Position numbers and translations under genes: made by a program. A DNA stretch of 64,000 nucleotides from Burkholderiaceae bacterium (GTDB taxonomy: Bacteria > Pseudomonadota > Gammaproteobacteria > Burkholderiales > Burkholderiaceae_C): contig JAMLIQ010000001.1 in the NCBI GenBank assembly GCA_023954095.1, positions 62,001 to 126,000 of the forward strand, in the 5' to 3' direction. This document shows, one piece after another, positions 8,896 through 16,997 of this stretch. The notes beneath the pieces were generated by a model. The model was not told the origin of the DNA. It made no database searches and saw only the letters and a list, made by a program, of their open reading frames with translations. Every line of letters begins with the position of its first letter. The first letter of the stretch is position 1.

Positions 8896-10065
8896 TCAGC
8901 CGCCCTCGGTCGGCAATCCGTCAGCCGTCCATTCAGGCAGCCCGCCGCGCAGCCAATACACCTTCTTGTATCCCTTGCCGGCCGCAGCTTTGGCGGCCTT
9001 GTACGATTTCCAGCACTCGGCGCCATTGCAGGCAAAGATCACGGGCTTGTCCTGGCTGCCTGCAGGCAGTTTGTCGAGTGCGCTGAAGTCATCCTGGACC
9101 GCATTGAAAGCGACATCCTTCAGGCTTTTCTCGATATAGGCGGCCCACTGCGCGCCCTTGATGCGGCGGGTCTTGAATTCCTTTTCGGTCCGTGTGTCCA
9201 CGATCAGCGCGCCCTGGCTCTGCAGCTGCTGTGCCTCCTTGGCCGACACGCGTTGTACTCCCGGAAGGCTGGAGGGGGTGAACAGACCCAGTTCGGCCAC
9301 ACGCTGGTATTCGATGGCCTCAGGCCGCAGGGCCACCGGGGACAGGCCCGCCTGGCTGCTGGGGCCGCCAAACCACTGTGCGAGCTTGGAGCGCACATCG
9401 GCAGGCAGGTCTTTCTTCACCACCACGGTGAAGCCTCCGGGCACGGGCTGGCTCCGGGCCAGCACCTTGGCTCCGCCGGGGTGTGCCGTATTCCACTCGG
9501 CCCACTCGTCGGCCCGCACCACCGTCGCATCGGTCGAGCCCAGTGTGATGGATGTCAGCCCGGCCTGCGGGTATTTCTCGTACTGCACGGTCTTGAGGTC
9601 CTTGAAAGACAGCCCCGCTTCGTTGAGCATGCCGCGCGCCATGTAGGTGTAGATCGAGTCCTGCTGCGGCAGGTACAGCCTGCGGCCCTTCATGGCACCC
9701 GTGTTCTCCACCTGCGGTGTGCCGATCAGCAGGTACTGTTCGGATTTGTGTGTGGCGCCCACCAGTTCATACCCGCGCGGCAGCGTGGAGGCTGCCACCT
9801 GTGCAGGCCCGATGAAAACGTCGTAGCCCGCGCTGCGGGTGGCGCGCATCACATCAGCAAGGTCCTCGCTGGTGGAAACGGATGCTGTGAGTGACGCGGC
9901 CTTGGAGAGGCCGGATTCCATGGCGCTGCGAAGAATGGTGTGCGCCGCCTTTCTGGCGGTGGGCTCCACCGCCACGATGACCGTCAGTTGTGCGTGCGCC
10001 CCATGGGCGGCCAGCAAAAGGGCGAGGCCCGGCAGCGTGTGGTGTGCGATGGATCGGAGTTTCAT
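8896..10065 (-). CDS. exported substrate-binding/rhodanese fusion protein
   Basis: A 389-residue protein with an N-terminal signal peptide ending near AHA. Residues about 25-265 resemble a PhnD/phosphonate-type periplasmic binding protein (VIVAVEPTARKAAH..., STDATVVRADEWAEW). Residues about 285-385 are a rhodanese domain (LIVDTRTEKEF, KGAQWAAYIE) with the active-site loop CNGAECW, the likely persulfide cysteine being about Cys346. It may bind a sulfur-containing anion and handle sulfane sulfur in the periplasm. The gene is divergent from sorA, which oxidises sulfite. Substrate and reaction are inferred. The start was placed at the ATG directly before the signal peptide; a 16-codon upstream extension lacks signal character. 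Confidence 0.8.
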   Translation of the reverse strand: MKLRSIAHHTLPGLALLLAAHGAHAQLTVIVAVEPTARKAAHTILRSAMESGLSKAASLTASVSTSEDLADVMRATRSAGYDVFIGPAQVAASTLPRGYELVGATHKSEQYLLIGTPQVENTGAMKGRRLYLPQQDSIYTYMARGMLNEAGLSFKDLKTVQYEKYPQAGLTSITLGSTDATVVRADEWAEWNTAHPGGAKVLARSQPVPGGFTVVVKKDLPADVRSKLAQWFGGPSSQAGLSPVALRPEAIEYQRVAELGLFTPSSLPGVQRVSAKEAQQLQSQGALIVDTRTEKEFKTRRIKGAQWAAYIEKSLKDVAFNAVQDDFSALDKLPAGSQDKPVIFACNGAECWKSYKAAKAAAGKGYKKVYWLRGGLPEWTADGLPTEGG

Positions 10066-10130
10066 GGCTTTTTCATGGCAGGACGGCCGAAACAGGCATG
10101 GTTGAATATGCACCAGCCCGGCTGGCAGAT

Positions 10131-10182
10131 AACGAATGTTTCTATTTCAATAGAAACTCTTACATTTTTTGACATTCGTCAA
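10131..10182. promoter_or_regulatory. nested palindromes in the divergent sorA/rhodanese promoter region
   Basis: GTTTCTATT (10138-10146) and AATAGAAAC (10149-10157) form a perfect 9-bp inverted repeat with a 2-base centre. ACGAATGT (10132-10139) and ACATTCGT (10172-10179) are a second perfect pair flanking it. TTGAC (10169-10173) and GTCAA (10178-10182) form a third. The stretch is AT-rich within a GC-rich genome and lies between two divergent sulfur genes, so it is a likely operator/promoter. The regulator is unknown. Confidence 0.55.
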
Positions 10183-10292
10183 TGTTCTGCTTTGCGCCGA
10201 GGCGGTTCAGAATGCCCGTCAACGTGCTGCCTGAAGGGCTTGCGCGTCCCTCTTGTGCTTATCTTCATCCACCTCTCGCAAAGGAGTGCGCC

Positions 10293-11498
10293 ATGGAATT
10301 CCCCCAGTCAATGCCACGCCGCCACATGTTGGCCGGCAGTGCCGCCGCCCTTGGAACACTGGGCCTGGCCAGCTGGACGAGCGGCGCGCATGCCCAGGTC
10401 GCCGCTGCCAAGCCGCTGCCGGCCTATGCCGGCTGGAAAGATCCCAAAGCCCTGATCGTGCACAGCAGCAACACCATGGAGACGCGGCGTTCTGCGTTTG
10501 GTACCAGCGTGCTGACGCCTACGGACCAGCTGTATGTGCGTAACAATTTGCCACCGCCGGATGCCTCCATCCTCGACAACCGGGACGCCTGGAGCATCAG
10601 TATCGAGGGCGTGAAGAATCCACGCACCTTCTCGCTGGGAGAGCTCAAGACGATGGGCCTTGAGACCGTGGCCACGGTGTTGCAGTGCTCTGGCAATGGG
10701 CGGGGATTTTTCCCCAGCAAGCCCAGCGGCACCCAATGGACGGTAGGGGCTGCGGGCTGTGTTTTCTGGAGCGGCGTGCCCGTACGCACGGTGGTGGCCG
10801 CGCTCGGCGGCGGTGTGGATGGCACGGTGTATCTCACCGGTACCGGCGGTGAAAAACTGCCGGACGGGGTGGACCCGCTGAGCGTGCTCGTGGAACGCTC
10901 GGTCCCCATCGAGGCGCTGGGAGATGCGATTTTGGCCTGGGAGCTCAACGGTGAGCCGATTCCCCTGGCCCACGGGGGGCCGTTGCGTCTGGTTGTGCCC
11001 GGGTATCAGGGGGTGAACAACATCAAGTACATCAAGCGCCTGGCGCTGACTCCGCAGCAGTCCAAGGCGCGCATCATGGCCAGCAGCTACCGGCTCTCGC
11101 CCCCGGGTACCAAGTCCAGTCCGGACCAGCGTTCGGTATGGGAGATGGTGGTCAAGTCCTGGATCAATGGGCCGCTGTCCGAGGAGGGGCCGCTCAAGGC
11201 AGGAATGACGCAGATCCACGGCGTGGCGTTTGCCGGTACGCAGCCCGTGCAGGGTGTGGAGGTGTCTGTCGATGGCGGCGCCACCTGGAGCCGTGCGCAG
11301 TTGATCGGCCCCGATCTGGGGCGTTTTGCCTGGCGCCAGTTCGTGCTGCCCGTGCGGCTGACCCCAGGAACCCATGTCCTCGCAAGCCGGGCAACGGATG
11401 CGGCCGGACATGCCCAGCCCGCGGAACGCGAGGAAAACATCCGTGGCTACAACAACAACAGCTGGCGTGACCATGCCGTCACGGTGACGGTGGCCTGA
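10293..11498 (+). CDS. sorA: sulfite:cytochrome c oxidoreductase, molybdopterin subunit
   Basis: A 401-residue exported enzyme of the sulfite oxidase family. The N-terminus has a Tat-type signal (RRHMLAGSAAALGTLGLAS). The molybdenum-ligand cysteine is in LQCSGNGRG, Cys132. The C-terminal part is the Mo-co dimerisation domain (GVEVSVDGGATW...). It should oxidise sulfite to sulfate in the periplasm and pass electrons to the c-type cytochrome encoded 4 bases downstream, as in the SorAB enzyme. A SoxC-like role is the main alternative, but no sox genes are present. A strong ribosome-binding site (AAAGGAG) precedes the chosen ATG; longer readings upstream run through the operator region. Confidence 0.85.
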   Translation: MEFPQSMPRRHMLAGSAAALGTLGLASWTSGAHAQVAAAKPLPAYAGWKDPKALIVHSSNTMETRRSAFGTSVLTPTDQLYVRNNLPPPDASILDNRDAWSISIEGVKNPRTFSLGELKTMGLETVATVLQCSGNGRGFFPSKPSGTQWTVGAAGCVFWSGVPVRTVVAALGGGVDGTVYLTGTGGEKLPDGVDPLSVLVERSVPIEALGDAILAWELNGEPIPLAHGGPLRLVVPGYQGVNNIKYIKRLALTPQQSKARIMASSYRLSPPGTKSSPDQRSVWEMVVKSWINGPLSEEGPLKAGMTQIHGVAFAGTQPVQGVEVSVDGGATWSRAQLIGPDLGRFAWRQFVLPVRLTPGTHVLASRATDAAGHAQPAEREENIRGYNNNSWRDHAVTVTVA

Positions 11499-11502
11499 GG
11501 TC

Positions 11503-11865
11503 ATGCGGAACATGCGCCTCTCGCCGGGTGCAGGCGCTGCGGCCTGGATGTGGTGCGCGCTGGCCCTGGTGGTGCCGGGTTTGGCGCGTGCGGACGATGC
11601 GGCGCTGGTAGCGCGGGGGAAAGCCCTGTTCACCACGGTGACGCCCGCCTGTGCGGTCTGCCACACGCTGCAGGCGGCGGGTTCCGCAGGGCAGGTGGGC
11701 CCGGTGCTCGATGAGCTCAAGCCAGACGCCGCCCGGGTGCTGCGTGCCTTGCACTCGGGCCTGGGCGTGATGCCGTCCTACGCAGAGCAGCTCAGCGAAG
11801 CCGACATGCGGGCCCTGGCGGTCTTCGTGTCCCATTCCACGGGAGGTGCCCCCCTGGCGCGGTAA
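11503..11865 (+). CDS. sorB: monohaem cytochrome c, SorB-like sulfite dehydrogenase subunit
   Basis: A 120-residue exported cytochrome with an N-terminal hydrophobic signal, haem-binding CAVCH at residues 50-54 and the likely axial Met at residue 90 (LGVMPSY). It starts 4 bases after the sorA stop. The size, single haem and position match SorB, the electron acceptor of SorA. No other genes follow in the operon; the next gene is an unrelated kinase. Confidence 0.85.
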   Translation: MRNMRLSPGAGAAAWMWCALALVVPGLARADDAALVARGKALFTTVTPACAVCHTLQAAGSAGQVGPVLDELKPDAARVLRALHSGLGVMPSYAEQLSEADMRALAVFVSHSTGGAPLAR

Positions 11866-11913
11866 CCCTTCTGCCCATTTTCTCGGGGGCCGCCACCGCA
11901 AACACCATGCACA

Positions 11914-14076
11914 ATGCGAACGCCTTGCAATACGGCAGGGTTTTCGAACAAAGGTGTGCTGGTGTGGAGCTTTAACCGTCTGTCGGTGCGTGCACAGCTG
12001 ATGCTGCTGGTGGTAGCGGTATCTGTGCCCATGCTCGGCCTGCTGGCCTATCACCTCGAGAAAGGGCAGCAGACGGCGCGGCAAGTCGCTTTTGAACGGG
12101 TGCGTGTGCTGGCTCGCGGGACCGCGGGGGGGCTGGAAGCGCTGTTGCGCGACCATGCGGCAGTTCTTGAGCGCATCGCCCTGCGCCCACAGGTCCGGGC
12201 GCTCGACGCCAATGCCTGTGATCCCATCATCACAGAGTTTGTACGGCTCTACCCGGAGTTCACCAACCTGGTGGTGCAGGATCTGGCGGGTCAGATCGAT
12301 TGTTCGTTTTTGGCGAAGAAAATCACCCGTGCGCAGTTGCAGGAGGTGCCCGGGTACCAGGAAGCGCTGGGTCGCGATGGCATGACGGTGGGGGGTGCCA
12401 ATATCGGCCCCCTGTCGGGGCGCTGGATTTCGGTGCTGTTCTATCCTGTCCGGGGCACGCAGGACCGCACGGCCGGACTGATCAGTCTGCCCATGGATCT
12501 GGAGCACCTGGGGCAGCGCATCCTGGGCGCGGTGCCGCCGGGCGCACTCGTGCTGGTAGTCGACAAGGCGGGACGCATTGTGTTGCGTTCACAGGACGCG
12601 GCGGCATGGGTGGGGCGGCAGGTGCCGGAATCCATGCGCATGCTGACCGTAGATCCCTCTGAAGGCGTGGGGCAGCTCATCAGCATCGATGGGGTTTCGC
12701 GCCTCTTTGCCTTTGCCCACGTGGAGCGTGCGGGCTGGAGCGTGCTGGCCGGTGTGCCGACCGCCCAGGTGTTTGCCGATTCGGATGCGGCATTTGCCCA
12801 GGGGGGGCTGTGGACGCTGGCTATCCTGGTGCTCGCTTTTGGGCTGGCTTGGTTCATGGGACGGGGCATTGTGCGACCCGTCGAGGCGCTGAGCCTCGCA
12901 GCGGCCCATGTGGCCGATGGACTGACGTCCACGCGTGTGCAGGTGCAGCATGCGCCGCGTGAACTGGAAACCGTGGCGCAGCAGTTCAACCACATGCTGG
13001 AGGCGCGGGAGCGGGCGCTGCTGCGCCTGCAGGAAAGCGAGGAGCGTTTTCGCACGCTGGCGGAACTGTCGTCGGACTGGTATTGGGAGCAGGACGCGCA
13101 CTACCGGTTTGTCCGGTTTGATGGGCGTGTCCTGAGAGGTACGGGCATCCCCAGCGAAGAGTATGTGGGCAAGACCCGCTGGGACCTGCCTGCGCTCAAC
13201 CTGGGGCCCGCCGACTGGGATCGGCACCGTGCTGTGCTTGTCGCCCGTCAGCCGTTTCGCAACTTGGAGATCTTGCGGCGCGGGCGGGACGGGCAGGAGC
13301 ATTGGGGTGTTGTCAGTGGCACCCCCATCGTGGACGATCAGGGGCATTTTTGCGGCTATCGCGGCGTGGGCTCGGACATCACCGAGCGCAAGCGGCTGGA
13401 GCAGGAGCGCCTGCGGCTGTCGCTGCACATCGAGGAGCTTTCGCGGCGCATGGTGCAGACGCAGGAGGAAATGCGCCGCCGGTTTGCCCGCGAGTTGCAC
13501 GACCGCACCAGCCCCAATCTGGCGGCGCTGCGCATCAATCTGGACATCATTACCCGGGCATCCCCTGCAGAGCGGGCGTCGGCAGAGTTTGCGGGCCGGG
13601 TGGAGGACACGCAGGCGCTGATTGCGGACACGACGGTCAGCGTGCGTGAAATCTGCGCACAATTGCACCCCCCTGCCTTTGATTGCGGGGGGCTTCTGGT
13701 CGCAGTGCAGAACTATGCGCAGCAGTTTTCCCGGCGTACGGGGCTGGCTGTGCGCATCGAATGCACGCCGGGGAATGCGCGGCTGGAACACGGCTTGGAG
13801 CTTGCGCTGTTTCGCATCGTGCAGGAGTTTCTGACCAACAGCGCAAAGCATGCCCAGTCCTGCTCGGTGCAGTTGCTGCTTCAACTGGACTCTCGTCCGG
13901 TGGTGCTGGTGGCATCGGACGACGGAGTGGGTTTTGATGTCGAAGCGACCATGGCATCACGCCACCGGGCGGGCCTGGGATTGATCCATATGCGTGAGAC
14001 AGCTGAATTTGCCGGTGGCCGGTTGACCCTGCAGTCGGCCCCGGGCCATGGAACCCGTATTTGTGTTGAAATCTGA
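11914..14076 (+). CDS. membrane sensor histidine kinase, NarL-type (HisKA_3)
   Basis: Up to 720 residues. A first membrane helix (AQLMLLVVAVSVPMLGLLAY) is followed by a periplasmic dCache-like sensor of about 240 residues and a second helix near residue 295. HAMP (about 310-360) and one PAS domain (about 375-490) come next. The phosphoacceptor region is RRRFARELHDRT, with His about 529. The HATPase domain contains DDGVGFD near residue 669 and a closing GLIHMRE...GHGTRI. It is paired with the response regulator whose ATG is one base after its stop. The ligand is unknown. The ATG at 11914 is the longest reading; GTG at 11956 or 11962, behind AAAGG, may be the real start and would drop about 15 residues. 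Confidence 0.9.
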   Translation: MRTPCNTAGFSNKGVLVWSFNRLSVRAQLMLLVVAVSVPMLGLLAYHLEKGQQTARQVAFERVRVLARGTAGGLEALLRDHAAVLERIALRPQVRALDANACDPIITEFVRLYPEFTNLVVQDLAGQIDCSFLAKKITRAQLQEVPGYQEALGRDGMTVGGANIGPLSGRWISVLFYPVRGTQDRTAGLISLPMDLEHLGQRILGAVPPGALVLVVDKAGRIVLRSQDAAAWVGRQVPESMRMLTVDPSEGVGQLISIDGVSRLFAFAHVERAGWSVLAGVPTAQVFADSDAAFAQGGLWTLAILVLAFGLAWFMGRGIVRPVEALSLAAAHVADGLTSTRVQVQHAPRELETVAQQFNHMLEARERALLRLQESEERFRTLAELSSDWYWEQDAHYRFVRFDGRVLRGTGIPSEEYVGKTRWDLPALNLGPADWDRHRAVLVARQPFRNLEILRRGRDGQEHWGVVSGTPIVDDQGHFCGYRGVGSDITERKRLEQERLRLSLHIEELSRRMVQTQEEMRRRFARELHDRTSPNLAALRINLDIITRASPAERASAEFAGRVEDTQALIADTTVSVREICAQLHPPAFDCGGLLVAVQNYAQQFSRRTGLAVRIECTPGNARLEHGLELALFRIVQEFLTNSAKHAQSCSVQLLLQLDSRPVVLVASDDGVGFDVEATMASRHRAGLGLIHMRETAEFAGGRLTLQSAPGHGTRICVEI

Positions 14077-14077
14077 C

Positions 14078-14737
14078 ATGCTTCGTTCTCAGCCCTTTTC
14101 CACCCGCATCCTCCTGGCGGACGACCACCAGATGTTCCGGGAGGCCCTGTGCCACTTGCTGCAGACGCAGACCGACATGGAAGTGGTAGGGCAGACGGGC
14201 GATGGCGCCCAGGTGCTCGGCATGGCGCGCCAATGCAGTCCCGATGTCGTCTGCATGGACATCAGCATGCCGGGCATGGAGGGCCCCGAAGTGACGCGCC
14301 AGCTGCTCGCACTCATGCCGCAGGTGAAGGTGGTGGCGCTGTCGGCCTATGCAGACCAGCCGTACGTGCTGGAGATGCTCCAGGCCGGAGCCTGCGGTTA
14401 TGTCACCAAGGCGGAGGCCAGCGACGAGTTGCTGCGTGCCATCCGTACCGTATTGCAGGGCAGAACCTACCTGTGCCCCGATGTGGCGGGCGTCGTGGCG
14501 GGCGCCGTTGTCGGGCAGAGTGGCACTGCCCGTCCCGCTGCCATGCTGGGCGCGCGGGAACGCCAGGTGCTCAAGCTGGTGGCAGAGGGGTGCACATCGG
14601 TGCAGATCGCAGACCTGCTGGGGATCGCGCCTTCCACGGTCGAAGTGCACCGGCGCAACATCATGCGCAAGCTCGACCGGCACAGCGTCGCCGCATTGAC
14701 GCGGTACGTGGTGAACAACGAGCGCGGCTTGCGTTAG
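14078..14737 (+). CDS. LuxR/NarL-family response regulator
   Basis: A 219-residue regulator. The receiver domain has the acidic pair D15-D16, phospho-acceptor Asp61 (VVCMDISMPG) and conserved Lys111 (GYVTKAE). A LuxR-type helix-turn-helix follows from about residue 152 (GARERQVLKLVAEG...STVEVHRRNIMRKL). It starts one base after the kinase stop, so the two form a two-component pair. Targets are unknown; the chemoreceptor and GGDEF-EAL gene downstream are possible candidates by position only. Confidence 0.92.
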   Translation: MLRSQPFSTRILLADDHQMFREALCHLLQTQTDMEVVGQTGDGAQVLGMARQCSPDVVCMDISMPGMEGPEVTRQLLALMPQVKVVALSAYADQPYVLEMLQAGACGYVTKAEASDELLRAIRTVLQGRTYLCPDVAGVVAGAVVGQSGTARPAAMLGARERQVLKLVAEGCTSVQIADLLGIAPSTVEVHRRNIMRKLDRHSVAALTRYVVNNERGLR

Positions 14738-14746
14738 CGGCGCTGC

Positions 14747-14788
14747 GGCAGCGGTACCTGTTTACCGGTAGTGGGGCTGCCTGTTTTT
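14747..14788 (+). terminator. candidate intrinsic terminator after the response regulator
   Basis: GGCAG (14747-14751) pairs with CTGCC (14777-14781), enclosing an inner CGGTA/TACCG stem. A T-run (14784-14788) follows. The rest of the 237-base gap up to the chemoreceptor is relatively AT-rich (around 14800-14840), which suggests a promoter there, but no clear -35/-10 pair was assigned. Confidence 0.5.
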
Positions 14789-14974
14789 CGGAATTGTGGT
14801 ATTTTTCACGCCTCTTTATAGTTACCAATTGTTCAGAGCACACCGGGAGATCTGTTGCATCGCGTCGGAACGCAGCGAACAGAGAGCCAACGGTCATCGG
14901 AGTTATGCACTCTGGTGTCTTGTCGCACAGCGCCTACCTGCACTGCGTGCATCTCCCTTTCACCGGTACCCACC

Positions 14975-16987
14975 ATGTCCCTATTGCACCGATTGAGCCT
15001 GGCCCAGAAATTCATGATCCTGGGCCTGCTGGCCCTGGTGATGGTGGCGTTCCCGGCTGCGCTGTATCTGCGCCTGGCCTTCCAGGGCGCTGCCCAGGCT
15101 GAACGCCAGGTCGAGGGCGCGCAGGTGCTGGGCGAAATCAATGGCGTGATCCAGTCCACCCAAAAACACCGCGGGCTGTCTGCGGGCATGCTGGGCGGCA
15201 ATGTGCAACTGGAGCAGAAGCGCCCCGCCATGGCCAGCGCGCTGGCGCAAGGCTATGACAAGGTGGACCGGGCGCTGGCGTCTTTCCGTGCTGCGGCGCC
15301 GACCGTTTCGCAATGGGCCGAGCGCCGCAAGGAATGGACGGCGCTCGAACAAAGGGTGGCCGCCAAGCAGCTGCAGGCGCCTGAAAGCACGCGTCTGCAT
15401 ACCGAGCTGATCGATCGTCTGTTCCTGGTGGGTGAAGGCGTTCTTGATGGGTTCGGCCTGTCTTTCGATCCCCGCGTCGATACCCATATGCTCACCCAGG
15501 CGGCCCTGGTCAAGGCCATGGTGTTGACTGAGCACATGGGACAGATGCGCGCCCGGGGCGCGATGTACCTGGCACAAGGAACACTGCCGCCCGAAGGGCG
15601 GGCCACGCTGCAAGCCGGTTTGCGGCAGATTTTTCTGGCGCAGGCCGACCTGCAGCGCCACCTGGCCAAAGCCAACGCGGACAACGCCGCCTTTCGCAAG
15701 GACCTGGAAGGCCCTGCCCGGGCATTGGACGAGCAGGTCGGCAAGACATTGGCCATGACCCGCGAGAGCCTGATCGACGCGCAGACCCTGACGCTCGCTC
15801 CCGAGGCGTATTTCGACGACTTCAGCCGCACCATTGACGCCATCTACGGCTTCAATGACGGAGCAGTCCGCCTGCTCAACCAGGCCCTGCAAGAGCGCAA
15901 AGGCGAGGCTCAGCGCCTGGCCTACGGCATGGTGGTTTTGCTGGTGCTTGGGGTGCTGGGCGCTGCGGTGCTGGCGTTGGTTTTTGTGCGCAGTATTACC
16001 GGCCCGGTCCAGGATGCGGTGCGGCTCGCGCATGCGGTGGCAGCCGGTGACCTCACGACCATGGTGCAGGTGCAGGGCAGCAATGAAACCGCACGCCTGA
16101 ACCAGACCCTGGCCGACATGCAGGAACGGCTTTCGAGCGTGGTTGGCCAGGTGCGCCAGGGTGCGCAAGCCGTGGCCGCTGCCAGTGTGCAGATTGCCCA
16201 GGGCAACCACGACCTGGCGTCGCGCACCGAGAGCCAGGCCAGTTCACTCGAGGAAACGGCGGCCTCCATGGAGCAACTCAACTCCACGGTCCAGCAAAAC
16301 GCGGACAACGCCCGCCAGGCCAACCAGCTGGCCGCCAGCGCCAGCCAGGTGGCCGTTCGGGGCGGCGATGTGGTTTCTCAGGTGGTGGTGACGATGAAAG
16401 GCATCAACGAGAGTTCGCGCAAGATTGCGGACATCATCGGTGTCATCGACAGCATTGCCTTCCAGACCAATATCCTGGCACTCAATGCCGCGGTCGAGGC
16501 CGCGCGCGCAGGCGAGCAGGGCCGGGGGTTTGCCGTGGTGGCGACCGAGGTGCGCAGCCTGGCCAGCCGCTCGGCCGAGGCCGCCAAGGAAATCAAGCAG
16601 TTGATCGGCGCCAGCGTGGAGCGTGTGGAGCAGGGAACGGCCCAGGCGGATCAGGCCGGAGCCACCATGGCGGAGGTGGTCAGCGCGATCCGGCGCGTGA
16701 CCGACCTGATGGGTGAGATCAGCGCTGCCAGCAACGAACAGAGCATGGGCGTTTCCCAGGTCGGTGAGGCTGTCACCCAGATGGACCAGGTCACGCAGCA
16801 GAATGCAGCCCTGGTCGAGGAAATGGCCGCCGCTGCAGACAGCCTGAAGATGCAGGCGCAGCAACTGGTGGCAGGCGTCGAAGTGTTCAAGCTGGGGCAC
16901 ATGCAGGCGCCAGTGCAGCGTGCGCAGTTCGCTGCAGCGCCTCGCCTGGCGGGCCCGGCCGAGTCCGGGGAATGGAACAAGTTCTGA
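14975..16987 (+). CDS. methyl-accepting chemotaxis protein with NIT sensor domain
   Basis: A 670-residue transducer. An N-terminal membrane helix ([18 protein letters not shown]) is followed by a periplasmic domain of about 260 residues. This domain carries the NIT-type signature ([17 protein letters not shown]), a family named for nitrate/nitrite sensing. A second membrane helix lies near residues 310-330, then HAMP, then the cytoplasmic signalling domain with the highly conserved hairpin ([20 protein letters not shown]) near residue 490. The C-terminus EWNKF fits the xWxxF pentapeptide that tethers CheR/CheB. The start is the ATG just before the first helix. No ribosome-binding site is strong here, and an upstream 40-codon extension lacks protein-like character. 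Confidence 0.9.
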   Translation: MSLLHRLSLAQKFMILGLLALVMVAFPAALYLRLAFQGAAQAERQVEGAQVLGEINGVIQSTQKHRGLSAGMLGGNVQLEQKRPAMASALAQGYDKVDRALASFRAAAPTVSQWAERRKEWTALEQRVAAKQLQAPESTRLHTELIDRLFLVGEGVLDGFGLSFDPRVDTHMLTQAALVKAMVLTEHMGQMRARGAMYLAQGTLPPEGRATLQAGLRQIFLAQADLQRHLAKANADNAAFRKDLEGPARALDEQVGKTLAMTRESLIDAQTLTLAPEAYFDDFSRTIDAIYGFNDGAVRLLNQALQERKGEAQRLAYGMVVLLVLGVLGAAVLALVFVRSITGPVQDAVRLAHAVAAGDLTTMVQVQGSNETARLNQTLADMQERLSSVVGQVRQGAQAVAAASVQIAQGNHDLASRTESQASSLEETAASMEQLNSTVQQNADNARQANQLAASASQVAVRGGDVVSQVVVTMKGINESSRKIADIIGVIDSIAFQTNILALNAAVEAARAGEQGRGFAVVATEVRSLASRSAEAAKEIKQLIGASVERVEQGTAQADQAGATMAEVVSAIRRVTDLMGEISAASNEQSMGVSQVGEAVTQMDQVTQQNAALVEEMAAAADSLKMQAQQLVAGVEVFKLGHMQAPVQRAQFAAAPRLAGPAESGEWNKF

Positions 16988-16997
16988 GACTGCGCCC

